Below the pieces are notes generated by a model, which saw only the letters and a program-made list of their open reading frames with translations, did no database searches and was not told the origin of the DNA. The translations under genes were made by a program, and so were the position numbers. From assembly GCF_001461825.1 (NCBI RefSeq), contig NZ_LLZC01000021.1, positions 62,001-126,000 of the forward strand: 64,000 nt of DNA, written 5' to 3'. Each line of letters begins with the position of its first letter. Position 1 is the stretch's first letter. The stretch is from Bacillus velezensis. GTDB taxonomy: Bacteria; Bacillota; Bacilli; Bacillales; Bacillaceae. Shown here one piece after another: positions 30,440 through 39,268 of the stretch.

Positions 30440-31041
30440 GTTTCTCCCTCTGTTTCCCGGAAAGTCCCCCGGTAAGAGAAAAGCGTGCCGAGTATCCGAT
30501 TTTTCACATGAACCTTTATGCTGAAGCTATTCATTTCCTCATCATAAGCCTCATAAACGGTTGAACTGCCGCACAGCCATGCCGGAAGCGGGATTTTCTT
30601 TCCGCCTATCAGGAGCCACTGCCTTCCGGATGTAATAACAAGCCCTCCTTCTGAAGACGCTTCTAAATGCAGTTCAGACAGTAGGATGCGGGGTTTGCCG
30701 AAGTAATCAAGAATTCTGTTTTCCCGCTCATCATATTCCATGACCGCATCAAAAAAACGCGTTTTGCCTTTAAAGAAAAAGGTACGATTCCATTCCACGC
30801 CATTTTGCCTGTTTTTGTTTTCGATAGTGAAAGGGATATCGTTTCCCCTCTCTGAGAAAAAACATCTGAAAAAAACACCTGTCTTTAAAAGCATTCTGAC
30901 AAGAAAAGAACCTCCCTTTATTTCTGACATAACGCCTTCTCCGCAAAACGTGCGTGATCCGTCAAATCTGTACCGTTTCTGCAGCATCGGGTGCAGTGAT
31001 TGATAATGAGTAATCGTTTTTTCATACATTGAATCCGTCAT
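30433..31041 (-). CDS. yndH: YndH, DUF4166 family protein
   Basis: Soluble protein of 202 residues with the DUF4166 pattern: HPMLQKRYRFDGSRTFCGEG near the N terminus, then beta-rich sequence with RTFFFKGKTRFFDAVMEYDE and LLIGGKKIPLPAWLCGSS. Function unknown. It overlaps yndG by 4 nt (ATGA type) and yndJ by 7 nt, so the three are a tight operon. In other bacteria DUF4166 domains occur fused to YndJ-like or oxidoreductase partners, which supports a shared role at the membrane. Confidence 0.85.
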   Translation of the reverse strand: MTDSMYEKTITHYQSLHPMLQKRYRFDGSRTFCGEGVMSEIKGGSFLVRMLLKTGVFFRCFFSERGNDIPFTIENKNRQNGVEWNRTFFFKGKTRFFDAVMEYDERENRILDYFGKPRILLSELHLEASSEGGLVITSGRQWLLIGGKKIPLPAWLCGSSTVYEAYDEEMNSFSIKVHVKNRILGTLFSYRGTFRETEGETC

Positions 31042-31853
31042 TTCACTTCTCTCTTTCGCTTTGTATGCCAGGCGCTCGGCAGCTTGAGCTTAAGAATCAT
31101 GCCGGCTATCGTAAGCACTCCTAATGAGATCACGAATCCGCCGCCGGAATATAGCAGTGCCGTTACACAAAAGAAGACTGACTGCCCGGTGTGAATCAGC
31201 CACTTTCTCCGCATGGGAAGCAGCCATAATACCCCTAACCCTGTCTCCAGCGCTCCCCTCACGATCTCTGCATCGGCACAGCCATCATGAAAGCCTTGAA
31301 AAAACCAATACATACTGAATACGAGACACATACAGACATAGACAAACCCGAAACGGACTGATATCTTCGGATGTCTGTTTTGTTCTATCCAAAGCCGCAA
31401 CGCATCAAAGCTCCATGCGGTAGCCCAGCTTAGCAGAGGACGAAATAAAAACCGGTCTATCCAACTTCCCGGCAGACCGCGGGCCGTTTCATATTGATAT
31501 TGAGTCAAAAATGCGGTTTGTCCGTTATCCCGCTCTATATACTTCCAGTAGCCCCTGCCTTCTTTTATAAGTGACAGCGGATGATCAGAGGCAAAAGCGA
31601 GCGAAGACACTCTTTCTGACGAGCGAGGCCTTATGTCACCTATTGATTCGCCCGTGCCGCATACCTTCAGCCCAAAACCGATTCGTGTTTCATATAGAAA
31701 TCTCTGCGGTTCATCTGGCAGCCTATGAAGATATGTAATGTCAGAAAAACGCAGATCCCATTCCTTATGAAGATGCGGGGTTTGCGTATATTCCCAAAGC
31801 GTTTCTATATCAGATGCAATATAGATTTCGACATATATCGGCTTCTGTTTCAT
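31038..31853 (-). CDS. yndG: YndG, START/SRPBCC-like domain with DoxX-like membrane part
   Basis: Protein of 271 residues. The N-terminal 150 residues look like an SRPBCC ligand-binding domain (VEIYIASDIETLWEYTQ then HKEWDLRFSDITYL), the C-terminal 110 like a four-helix DoxX-type membrane domain (YWFFQGFHDGCADAEIV, GVLWLLPMRRKWL). First gene of the yndG-yndH-yndJ unit; ATG 31853 follows a GGAGGGG-like site. No experimentally known role. In B. subtilis these three genes are also adjacent, but further from bglC than here. Confidence 0.83.
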   Translation of the reverse strand: MKQKPIYVEIYIASDIETLWEYTQTPHLHKEWDLRFSDITYLHRLPDEPQRFLYETRIGFGLKVCGTGESIGDIRPRSSERVSSLAFASDHPLSLIKEGRGYWKYIERDNGQTAFLTQYQYETARGLPGSWIDRFLFRPLLSWATAWSFDALRLWIEQNRHPKISVRFGFVYVCMCLVFSMYWFFQGFHDGCADAEIVRGALETGLGVLWLLPMRRKWLIHTGQSVFFCVTALLYSGGGFVISLGVLTIAGMILKLKLPSAWHTKRKREVK

Positions 31854-31971
31854 GCCCCCTCCTCTTCCCTTCTTTTGTAAACAATTCCTATATTATCATA
31901 GGAACAGATCAAGCGGCAGAACGAAAAGGCCATCCCGTTATCGGCAGGACAGCCTCAGTGACTTTGATGAC

Positions 31972-33243
31972 TTATGAATAAGGTATCGTGTCTTTTTTAT
32001 CTTCAGAAGCGGTTTGAATGATAATCGGACGCACGAAACGGATTACCGCAGCCGAGGCCAAAACGGCTAATCCGCCTGCAAGCAAAAACGCCCCCGAGAA
32101 TGATCCGCTTTTGTCCGCGATAAAGCCGGTTAAAGCAGGCCCGATAATACCGGCCGTGTTTGCAAGAAAATGCATAAAGCCGCCGACTGACCCGACATTC
32201 CTTTGATCAACCACATCATGAATGACCGCCCAATAGATAGAGCCCGTTATATATAAAAAGAAGACTGATAAAGCAACGAGAATAACGGCACTTACGGTAG
32301 TGGTAACAAGTCCGGCAAATCCGATCAGTACAGCGGAAGCGAACAGACAAGTGACAAGAATGACTTTCCGTGAGAACAAAACCCCTTTTCCGGCGGTTTT
32401 TTTGAATACATAATCAGAAATCATTCCGCCTGCCGCCAAACCGATAAATCCAAGAATCCAGGGAATAACAGTCACCACGCTCATAAATTCAACACTTAAA
32501 CCGCGTTCTTTCACCAGATAGCTCGGAAACCATGTTAAGAAGAAAAATAAAATGTAGTTGTAGGCGAAAAAGGCAAAAGCCGTGAAGAGAACCGTTTTTT
32601 GTTTCAAATAAAAGGTCATCGGGATATGCTGCTCATGCGATTGAATCGCTGCTTTCATTGCCGGGGCGTCTTCCGTCGGCGCCGGCCGTTCTTTGACAAA
32701 TTTAAACCAGATGAGCGCCCAGACTAAACCGATGATCATGATCAGGACAAAGGAAACTTTCCAGCTGAACGCCACAGCAATCATCCCGACAATCGGGCCG
32801 GAGATCGCTCCGCCGAGCGGCGTTCCGCTGTTTGTCAGGCCGATGACCGTGGCGCGCTGAGACGGAGGAAACCAATTGTTGACCATTTTGCTTATGGCAG
32901 CCGACAGCGGCCCCTCCCCCATACCGAATAAAACACGGATAATCAAAAGACTTACAAATCCGAAAGCAAGCGCAACCGCTCCGCTGAAAAGAGACCAAAC
33001 GATCATCGCCGTACACAATGTCAATTTAGCCCCGTACCGGTCAGATGCAACACCGCCGAGAAAGTTAAACACAGCGTATCCGACAGAGAAACTGCTGAAA
33101 ATCAGCCCCATTTGGGTTGCCGACAATGTGAGATCCTGCTGTATGAACGGCGCTGCAATAGACAGCGCTGAGCGGTCTAAATAGTTAATCACCCCGGCTG
33201 AAAATAAAAGAAGAATAATAGGGAATCTATCCTTTGAGAACAT
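31972..33243 (-). CDS. exuT: MFS hexuronate transporter (ExuT-like)
   Basis: Proton-coupled sugar-acid permease of the ACS family, 423 residues and about twelve helices. It opens with LLLFSAGVINYLDRSALSIA and carries the MFS loop signature GGVASDRYGAK between helices 2 and 3. Likely imports glucuronate or galacturonate for the operon upstream on the same strand. ATG 33243 is chosen, preceded by GGGAGGG; the open frame runs on upstream only because a 96-bp duplication in a multiple of three adds in-frame codons. A second copy of the same ribosome binding site and ATG (33339) could give a 32-residue longer form. Two or three KdgR-type operators sit upstream, implying separate control from the rest of the operon. 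Confidence 0.85.
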   Translation of the reverse strand: MFSKDRFPIILLLFSAGVINYLDRSALSIAAPFIQQDLTLSATQMGLIFSSFSVGYAVFNFLGGVASDRYGAKLTLCTAMIVWSLFSGAVALAFGFVSLLIIRVLFGMGEGPLSAAISKMVNNWFPPSQRATVIGLTNSGTPLGGAISGPIVGMIAVAFSWKVSFVLIMIIGLVWALIWFKFVKERPAPTEDAPAMKAAIQSHEQHIPMTFYLKQKTVLFTAFAFFAYNYILFFFLTWFPSYLVKERGLSVEFMSVVTVIPWILGFIGLAAGGMISDYVFKKTAGKGVLFSRKVILVTCLFASAVLIGFAGLVTTTVSAVILVALSVFFLYITGSIYWAVIHDVVDQRNVGSVGGFMHFLANTAGIIGPALTGFIADKSGSFSGAFLLAGGLAVLASAAVIRFVRPIIIQTASEDKKDTIPYS

Positions 33244-33293
33244 AAAATCCCTCCCTCTTATTTCATAATATTCAGATATTAAAATTGCCGGAG

Positions 33294-33305
33294 TAAACCG
33301 GTTTA
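33294..33305. promoter_or_regulatory. KdgR-type operator, copy 1
   Basis: Perfect palindrome TAAACCGGTTTA typical of LacI-family operators; the same 12-mer occurs upstream of kdgK. Confidence 0.75.
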
Positions 33306-33389
33306 TGCAATGAAAAGGGAATCTATCCTTTGAGAACATAAAATCCCTCCCTCTTATTTCATAATATTCAGATATTAAAATTGCCGGAG

Positions 33390-33401
33390 TAAACCGGTTT
33401 A
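33390..33401. promoter_or_regulatory. KdgR-type operator, copy 2
   Basis: Second TAAACCGGTTTA, created by the 96-bp duplication. A third, shorter relative (AAACCGGTTA, about 33409-33418) overlaps the kdgR stop codon. Confidence 0.75.
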
Positions 33402-33415
33402 TGCAATGAAACCGG

Positions 33416-34417
33416 TTATCCGGATTGCCTTGCGAGCAGCGCCGGTTTATAGCGGTGAATCCGTTTTTCACCGCCATCTTTTTCTTGTATCTGGCGAAGA
33501 AGAAGGCTTCCCGCTTTTCGCGCCATTTCTGCCGCAGGCTGAACGATCGTCGTAATCGGAGGAGTAAAAAAACCCGCAAAAGGAACTTCATCAATTCCGA
33601 TGACGGCTGCCTTATCCGGAATTGTCATATCATGCTCCTTCATATACTTCAGCACCTCAACAAGAACGATATCGTTTGCCGCCAATATCGCTTTCGGAGG
33701 CTCTTCAAGTGAGAACAGCTCTGACAAAACATTGGAAATATCAGCCGCATCGGCTGTTTTGATATATTCGTTCCGCACTATCATTCCGTGGCGGTCAAGC
33801 GCCTTCTTATACCCTTCAATCCTTTCTACCCTCGGACTGATTTCCCGAATAATGGACGTCGTAATAATCGCGATTCTCTTTATGCCGCTTTCGATAAACC
33901 GGTCAACGGCAAGACCGGCTGCATGATGATTATCAAGCATCACTGTCGGAATCCCGAGTTCTTCAATGGTTCTGTCCATAAACACGACCGGAAACGTATC
34001 GCGTTTCATCTTTTCATATAAAGAGAGATTTTCGCCCGTCGGAAAAATAATAATTCCGTCCACCTGCTTGGCCCGCAGCATTTCAATATATTTCTTTTCT
34101 TTTTCCGGTTCATCATCCGCATTGCAGACAATAATATGAAATCCTTGTTCATGAAAATAGTCTTCCACCGCCCTGATGACCTGAGTGGAAAAGGTGTGAA
34201 GAATATTAGCCACCACCACACCTACTGTAAATGTTGATTTCTGTTTTAAGCTGCGGGCGACGAAATTCGGCTGATAGTTCAGCTCTTGAATGGCCGCTTC
34301 TATTTTTTGTTTCGTTTTCTCGCTCATATAGTCATAGCGCTGATTTAAAAATTGAGATACGGTGCTTTTAGATACGTTTGCATATTTCGCCACATCAGAA
34401 ATTGTAATGGTTTTCAT
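33416..34417 (-). CDS. kdgR: LacI-family regulator of hexuronate genes
   Basis: Transcription factor of 333 residues. The N-terminal helix-turn-helix (TISDVAKYANVSKSTVSQFL) and hinge (YQPNFVARSLK) are followed by a periplasmic-binding-protein-like sensor domain (VVVANILHTFSTQVIRAV; IPTVMLDNHHAAG; AAVIGIDEVPF). ATG 34417 has GGGGATGAG upstream; ATG 34441 lacks a site. It resembles B. subtilis KdgR, the repressor of KDG kinase/aldolase genes, though ExuR is a close alternative. The TAAACCGGTTTA palindromes before kdgK and exuT are the expected targets; the inducer is probably KDG or a hexuronate intermediate. Confidence 0.82.
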   Translation of the reverse strand: MKTITISDVAKYANVSKSTVSQFLNQRYDYMSEKTKQKIEAAIQELNYQPNFVARSLKQKSTFTVGVVVANILHTFSTQVIRAVEDYFHEQGFHIIVCNADDEPEKEKKYIEMLRAKQVDGIIIFPTGENLSLYEKMKRDTFPVVFMDRTIEELGIPTVMLDNHHAAGLAVDRFIESGIKRIAIITTSIIREISPRVERIEGYKKALDRHGMIVRNEYIKTADAADISNVLSELFSLEEPPKAILAANDIVLVEVLKYMKEHDMTIPDKAAVIGIDEVPFAGFFTPPITTIVQPAAEMARKAGSLLLRQIQEKDGGEKRIHRYKPALLARQSG

Positions 34418-34500
34418 AGACTCATCCCCGTCTGTCTTCATTTTTCACTAGTATAAGTCAGAAGTAAATAGTTTACAATCTGACAGGGACATGGATTCTG

Positions 34501-35337
34501 TCACACTCCGGAATAAGCCATAAAACCTCCGTCGACGGGAACGGTGACCCCTGTGACAAAGCCTGAGCATGAATCATCCGAAAGCCACAGGAGCGTTCCC
34601 AGAAGGTCTTCCGGTTTCCCGAAACGTTTCATCGGTGTATGTGCCATAATCTTATTGGATCGGTCTGTCAGACTTCCATCTTCCTGTAATAACAACTCAC
34701 GGTTTTGCGCTGTCAAAAAGAAACCCGGAGCGATGGCATTCACCCGCATCCCTTTTTTTGCGAAATGAACAGCCATCCACATCGTAAAATTCTGAATCGC
34801 CGCCTTGGCCGCGCTGTAGGCAGGCACCTTTGTCATCGGTGTATACGCACTCATAGAAGAAATATTAATAATCGCGGGACATTCCGCCTTCAAAAGGTCT
34901 TTTCCAAACACTTGCGATGCCAGAAATGCACCGGTAAAGTTGGTTGAAAAAACGCTGGAAAACCCCGTTTCGTCCATATCAAAAAATGATGTGCCCTGCT
35001 CATCCTCTTCATACGTCTCACTGGCAGTGATCGCATCAGGGTGATTTCCCCCGGCTCCGTTAATTAAAAGATTGACAGAACCGAACCGGCTGATAATCTC
35101 GTCTTTTGCCTTTTCGAGCGAATCACGGGCTGAAACATCAGCCGGTACAGAAACCGCGGTTCCTCCAGCGTCAGCAATCTCGCCCGCCGCACGCTCTGCT
35201 TTATCAGCATTCCGGCTGACGATCGCAATTTTCATCCCCTGCCGTGAAAGCTCCTTTGCCATTGCTGAACAGAGAACACCGCTCCCGCCTGTTATGACAG
35301 CGGTTCTTCCTGATAAACGTTCATGAATCGGTCTCAT
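34501..35337 (-). CDS. uxuB: D-mannonate oxidoreductase (SDR family, YjmF/UxuB)
   Basis: Short-chain dehydrogenase of 278 residues that interconverts fructuronate and mannonate with NAD(H). The Rossmann motif [15 protein letters not shown] is near the N terminus, NAG-type sequence [10 protein letters not shown] follows, and the active site is Ser ([10 protein letters not shown]) with YSAAKAA. In B. subtilis the equivalent is yjmF, next to uxuA. It lies 61 nt after uxuA on the same strand. Substrate assignment is by context and family, since SDRs vary widely. Confidence 0.85.
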   Translation of the reverse strand: MRPIHERLSGRTAVITGGSGVLCSAMAKELSRQGMKIAIVSRNADKAERAAGEIADAGGTAVSVPADVSARDSLEKAKDEIISRFGSVNLLINGAGGNHPDAITASETYEEDEQGTSFFDMDETGFSSVFSTNFTGAFLASQVFGKDLLKAECPAIINISSMSAYTPMTKVPAYSAAKAAIQNFTMWMAVHFAKKGMRVNAIAPGFFLTAQNRELLLQEDGSLTDRSNKIMAHTPMKRFGKPEDLLGTLLWLSDDSCSGFVTGVTVPVDGGFMAYSGV

Positions 35338-35398
35338 CTCTTCACCCCTTTCTCATGAGACGAGAACGCATCCCACAGTCCGTTCAAGTACATAATTC

Positions 35399-36409
35399 CT
35401 AAGGCACGATCATATAAACCATAACCCGGCCGCATTGTTCGCCCCAGATATGACGGCCGTGATCAGGCCGTACATATCCTTTATAGTCTTGGCCGTGCAA
35501 TTCTTTTACCACACCGGTAATATCAATGGACCCATCACTGGTAAGATGCGAAGTTTCCGTAAAATCACCGTTATCGCAGATTTTCACATTTCGTATATGG
35601 GCAAACGGCGCAGCTCCCGCATAGTGTTTGGCGATCTTCACCATATCATTGGCGGGATCCGCTCCCATCGAACCCGTGCATAACGTAATACAATTGGCGG
35701 GTGAATCTGAAATCTCTCGCAGCTTTTCGTAGCTTTTCTCACCGGTGATAATACGGGGCAGGCCAAAAATTGACCAGGGCGGATCATCCGGATGAATGGC
35801 CATTTGAATGCCGTGTTCCTCCGCTACAGGAAGAATTTCATGTAAAAAGAACTCAAGATTGGCCCAAAGCTGTTTTTCATCAACCGTTTGATAGGCCTCA
35901 AACAGTTCCTTGATCCGGGCCATTTTCTCCGGCTCCCACCCGGGAAGCGTCAAATCAGAAGATTCTTCAACCGTGCGGATCAGTTCCTCCGGAGATAGAC
36001 TTTCCACTTTCGCTTTTTCAAAAAACAGTGCGGTTGACCCATCCTCCAGCGCGCGGAACATATCGGTACGCGTCCAGTCAAATATCGGCATGAAATTGTA
36101 ACAGATGACTTTCACACCGAATTCGGACAGATTGCGAATGGTCTGTTTATAGTGCTCAATATATTGTCCGCGTTCTTCATGACCGAGTTTAATGGCTTCA
36201 TGAACATTCACGCTTTCCACGACCTCTGCATGAAACCCATAGGATTGAATGAATCTGACTTCCGCTTCAATGTCCTCCTTTTCCCATACTTCGCCCGCGG
36301 GCTTCTGGTGAAGAGCCCAGACGATGCCTTTGACCCCGGGAATTTGTCTGACATGTTCAAGAGTCACCGTATCATTACCTTGGCCATACCAGCGAAACGT
36401 GATATTCAT
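35399..36409 (-). CDS. uxuA: Mannonate dehydratase
   Basis: Enzyme of 336 residues that converts D-mannonate to 2-keto-3-deoxygluconate. It is a TIM barrel of the UxuA type with [18 protein letters not shown] at the N terminus, [14 protein letters not shown], a metal-site His/Asp region [24 protein letters not shown] and a C-terminal [16 protein letters not shown] 36409 follows the kdgA stop by one nt, so translation is coupled; its ribosome binding site (GGGGGTG) is inside the kdgA end. Upstream in-frame codons belong to kdgA sequence in another frame and are not used. Confidence 0.93.
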   Translation of the reverse strand: MNITFRWYGQGNDTVTLEHVRQIPGVKGIVWALHQKPAGEVWEKEDIEAEVRFIQSYGFHAEVVESVNVHEAIKLGHEERGQYIEHYKQTIRNLSEFGVKVICYNFMPIFDWTRTDMFRALEDGSTALFFEKAKVESLSPEELIRTVEESSDLTLPGWEPEKMARIKELFEAYQTVDEKQLWANLEFFLHEILPVAEEHGIQMAIHPDDPPWSIFGLPRIITGEKSYEKLREISDSPANCITLCTGSMGADPANDMVKIAKHYAGAAPFAHIRNVKICDNGDFTETSHLTSDGSIDITGVVKELHGQDYKGYVRPDHGRHIWGEQCGRVMVYMIVP

Positions 36410-36410
36410 G

Positions 36411-37046
36411 TTACACCCCCGTATATTCGTGTTTTCGGCAGACGTATTCTTTGCTGAGGGATACGGCAGCTTCATAGCCGCCCTTTTGATATGCTTTTGT
36501 CAAGTCGCTTCCCACACCCACCGCGACCGCTCCGGCAGAGAGCCAGTCATTCATGCTGTTTAATGAGATACCCCCGGTCGGCATAATGCGGACATTCGGC
36601 AGAGGACCGTTGACCGACTTGATAAATGAAGGGTCAAACGAATTAGCGGGGAACAGCTTTACCACATCACATCCGGCTTCGAGCGCCAAAGCCATATCAG
36701 ACACGCTCATGCATCCCGGAAGATACGGTACGCTGTACTGGTTGCATAGAGATGCTATCTCTTTTACAAAATGAGAGCTGACGATAAATGAGGCGCCTGA
36801 TAAAATGGCGTGTCTCGCCGTTTCTGTATCCATTACAGAGCCGGCTCCAAGAAGAATATCTTGATGCCGGAGTTCCTTAAAGACATCTTCCACTTCAGGA
36901 GTTGTGTATGTAAGCTCAATGGCGCTGATACCTCCTGAAATGGCCGCTCTTGAAACTTCAAGCGCCTCTTGGCTGTTTTGTCCCCTTATGACAGCCACCA
37001 CTTGTGCATGCAGAAGTTTTTCGTAAATAACGTACTTAGGCAGCAT
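36411..37046 (-). CDS. kdgA: KDPG aldolase
   Basis: 2-keto-3-deoxy-6-phosphogluconate aldolase, 211 residues, giving pyruvate and glyceraldehyde 3-phosphate. Class I aldolase features: VVAVIRGQN, AIELTYTTPE, LGAGSVMD, then the Schiff-base Lys in CDVVKLFPAN and IMPTGGIS. ATG 37046 has AAGGAGGAG upstream. The step follows KdgK phosphorylation encoded two genes upstream. Gene order kdgK, dehydrogenase, kdgA, uxuA differs from the B. subtilis kdgRKAT and uxu clusters and looks like a merger of the two. Confidence 0.93.
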   Translation of the reverse strand: MLPKYVIYEKLLHAQVVAVIRGQNSQEALEVSRAAISGGISAIELTYTTPEVEDVFKELRHQDILLGAGSVMDTETARHAILSGASFIVSSHFVKEIASLCNQYSVPYLPGCMSVSDMALALEAGCDVVKLFPANSFDPSFIKSVNGPLPNVRIMPTGGISLNSMNDWLSAGAVAVGVGSDLTKAYQKGGYEAAVSLSKEYVCRKHEYTGV

Positions 37047-37059
37047 TCTCGCTCCTCCT

Positions 37060-38079
37060 TTAATCAAACGTAATGATTGCTTTTCCCACCTTGCCCGGGT
37101 GCTGTTCGATCAACTGAAATGCTTGATGGACGTCATCTGCTGAAAATGTATGTGTAATAAGACCGCCGTGCGTTAACAGGCCTTTATTCAGTAAGTCTGT
37201 AATGTACGGAAACTGATTCGTCTGCAATCTTGAACCGGTTATCGTGACTTCCTTTTTTGTGATCGGAAGCTGAGAAATGCCGGCAGTCCTCTCATCAAAA
37301 CCAAGCACAACCACATGACCGGCCGGAGACACCGCGTCAATAGACGTTTCAAACGTTGAGGGGAGACAGACGGCATCAATGACGGCATTGGCGCCTTCAT
37401 TTTTTGTCCATTCGTTCACCCGCAAAACGGGATCTTCTTTTTGCGCGTTGACGGTAACGTCCGCACCGTTTTTTTCAGCGAATGCCAAGCGTTCATCATT
37501 CAAGTCGGTTATCATGACGGAAGCGCCTTTGAGCTTTGCCATTTTTAATATGCAGATTCCGATCGGCCCCGCCCCCTGAATCAAAACGGTATCTTCCTTC
37601 TCGACTCCGCCTCTCCAAACGGCCTGGGCGCCGATCGTATATGGTTCTGCCATGACCGCTTCCTCCCAGGGCAGATCGGGCGAAACGGCATGCAGCTGCT
37701 TTTCCGGAAGCACGATATATTCCCGCATCCCGCCATCTTCATGAACGCCGAACACCGAAAGCGCTTTGCAGACGTTCGGACGTCCTTTCCGGCAGGCATA
37801 GCATGTTCCGCAATAAGATATCGGTTCAATCACTACCCGGTCACCCGGCTTGAAACGCCGGACAAGAGAACCGGTCTTTGCGACTTCCCCTGTGACTTCA
37901 TGACCGATTACTCTCGGCAGGGACGCTAACGGATTTGTCCCATGATAAATATGCAAATCTGATCCGCAAATTCCGACCCGCTTCACCTTGACAAGAACAT
38001 CATCCGCGTGGACAACAGACGGTTTCTCACATTCCGTCACCACCAGATCAAATGCTTTCCGTACTAGAACCGCTTTCAT
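37060..38079 (-). CDS. yjmD: Zinc-dependent alcohol dehydrogenase, YjmD-like
   Basis: Medium-chain dehydrogenase of 339 residues. Catalytic-zinc residues are in [13 protein letters not shown] and GHEVTGEV, the structural-zinc cysteines in [16 protein letters not shown], and the nucleotide-binding glycines in [17 protein letters not shown]. subtilis yjmD also sits in the uxu cluster. Likely oxidises a sugar acid or polyol such as L-galactonate/L-gulonate feeding the pathway, but the substrate is not known. It lies between kdgK and kdgA in one transcription unit. Confidence 0.82.
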   Translation of the reverse strand: MKAVLVRKAFDLVVTECEKPSVVHADDVLVKVKRVGICGSDLHIYHGTNPLASLPRVIGHEVTGEVAKTGSLVRRFKPGDRVVIEPISYCGTCYACRKGRPNVCKALSVFGVHEDGGMREYIVLPEKQLHAVSPDLPWEEAVMAEPYTIGAQAVWRGGVEKEDTVLIQGAGPIGICILKMAKLKGASVMITDLNDERLAFAEKNGADVTVNAQKEDPVLRVNEWTKNEGANAVIDAVCLPSTFETSIDAVSPAGHVVVLGFDERTAGISQLPITKKEVTITGSRLQTNQFPYITDLLNKGLLTHGGLITHTFSADDVHQAFQLIEQHPGKVGKAIITFD

Positions 38080-38108
38080 TTTCTCACCCGCTTTTTAAGT
38101 TGTGCTTG

Positions 38109-39065
38109 CTAACGTTCAATCACAGTCTCTTTGTTTACAAATGACAGAACCTCTTCTAGATAGGGAAGCCCTTCATTGTCACCGGAAACTGTGGTGACGA
38201 GCGCACCGACCGCATTGGCAAACTCCAGACGTTTTTCCGGTTCAAAACCATGCAGATAACTGTACAGGTAACCGGCATTAAAGCCGTCACCCGCTCCTAC
38301 CGTGTCAACAGGCGCAACCGGGAAAGCCTCTTTGTGAACCCACTTATGATCATGATACAGCGCAGAACCTGCTTCACCGTCTTTTATGACAAGCTGACTG
38401 ATTGAATAGGTCTCTGCAAACCGGGCTAATGCCTCATTTTCCCCTAGACCTGTCAGCTGTTTCATTTCGTCCCGGCCCGCCAGAAGAATATCAGTATGCG
38501 GAAAGATTTGATGAAATGCCGCACGCGCCTCCTCAATCGTCCACAGCTTCAGCCTGATATTCGGATCAAAAGATACGGGAATCCCCCTTGCTTTGGCGAT
38601 GGAAAGCACCCTTTCAGCAATTTCAAGGTTTTTCTTATCAAGCGCGAGGAACACGCCGGTAAGATGAACGATGTGAATGCCGGCAAACATATTCTCTGTT
38701 ATATCTTCCGGTGCAAGAGTCAGAATTGGTGAATTGAAACGGTAATAAAACGTCTTGCCTGAACCGTCATTTCTGATCTCTTTGACATTTAAAGATGTAG
38801 GAAAGCCTTCAACATAGGAGACGTCAGTCACATCAATTCCTTCTCCTTTGGCAAACTGATAAATCACTCTGCCGAACTCATCCTTCCCCAGCCTGCTGAC
38901 CCACTTTGAGTGCAGATTCAATCTGGCGCATGCAATCGCAAAATTCAGTTCAGCTCCTCCTGCTTTTCGTTCAAAATGGGTAACAAAACGCAAAGGCCCT
39001 GTGCTTGCGGGATTTAAGGTGATCATCGCATCACCGATCGTAAAAATGCCATAATCAGAAGCCAC
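38109..39065 (-). CDS. kdgK: 2-keto-3-deoxygluconate kinase (PfkB family)
   Basis: Sugar kinase of 318 residues that phosphorylates KDG at O6. It has the PfkB signatures GGAELNFAIACARL near residue 38 and DTVGAGDGFNAGYLYS near residue 255 with the catalytic Asp, plus SFDPNIRLKLW. First gene of the hexuronate operon; an operator pair lies about 25-50 nt upstream of ATG 39065. Function is supported by the adjacent KDPG aldolase gene. Confidence 0.92.
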   Translation of the reverse strand: MASDYGIFTIGDAMITLNPASTGPLRFVTHFERKAGGAELNFAIACARLNLHSKWVSRLGKDEFGRVIYQFAKGEGIDVTDVSYVEGFPTSLNVKEIRNDGSGKTFYYRFNSPILTLAPEDITENMFAGIHIVHLTGVFLALDKKNLEIAERVLSIAKARGIPVSFDPNIRLKLWTIEEARAAFHQIFPHTDILLAGRDEMKQLTGLGENEALARFAETYSISQLVIKDGEAGSALYHDHKWVHKEAFPVAPVDTVGAGDGFNAGYLYSYLHGFEPEKRLEFANAVGALVTTVSGDNEGLPYLEEVLSFVNKETVIER

Positions 39066-39089
39066 ATTAATACTCCTTTCCTTTAAGAC

Positions 39090-39114
39090 TAAATCGGTTT
39101 GGTAAACCGGTTTA
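39090..39114. promoter_or_regulatory. Tandem KdgR-type operators before kdgK
   Basis: TAAATCGGTTTG (39090-39101) followed closely by the perfect palindrome TAAACCGGTTTA (39103-39114), the same 12-mer as in front of exuT. They sit between the start codon and any upstream promoter, where a LacI-family repressor would block transcription. Confidence 0.75.
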
Positions 39115-39127
39115 GTTAAACTTTATA

Positions 39128-39141
39128 TGAAAGCCCTTACA
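39128..39141. promoter_or_regulatory. Possible cre site for CcpA
   Basis: TGAAAGCCCTTACA differs from the cre consensus TGWAANCGNTNWCA only at the central G. Catabolite repression of hexuronate genes would be expected in Bacillus. Confidence 0.4.
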
Positions 39142-39210
39142 CACACAAGAGAAAAATACAACAAATTCAAAAAAATCTGTTTTCGGCAAAAATAACCCGG
39201 TTTTTCACAT

Positions 39211-39247
39211 AAAAAAACCCCTCACAACAAAATGTAAGGGGTTTTTT
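39211..39247 (-). terminator. alsT terminator
   Basis: On the minus strand AAAACCCCT/AGGGGTTTT stem with a run of T, directly after the alsT stop. Confidence 0.85.
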
Positions 39248-39268
39248 GAAAATTGTATGCATGTTTCC

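Larger units (their letters stand above)
33220..33411. repeat. 96-bp perfect tandem duplication over the exuT start and operator
   Basis: 33220-33315 and 33316-33411 are identical. Each unit carries the first codons of the transporter, its ribosome binding site and one TAAACCGGTTTA operator. 96 is divisible by three, so the upstream ATG copy stays in frame with the gene. The perfect identity suggests a recent event. Confidence 0.97.

Noticed and set aside
33244..33594. N-terminal extension of the hexuronate transporter to 540 residues
   Set aside because: The added codons come from the 96-bp duplication and the end of kdgR. The MFS family starts at MFSKDRFP with its own ribosome binding site at 33243.
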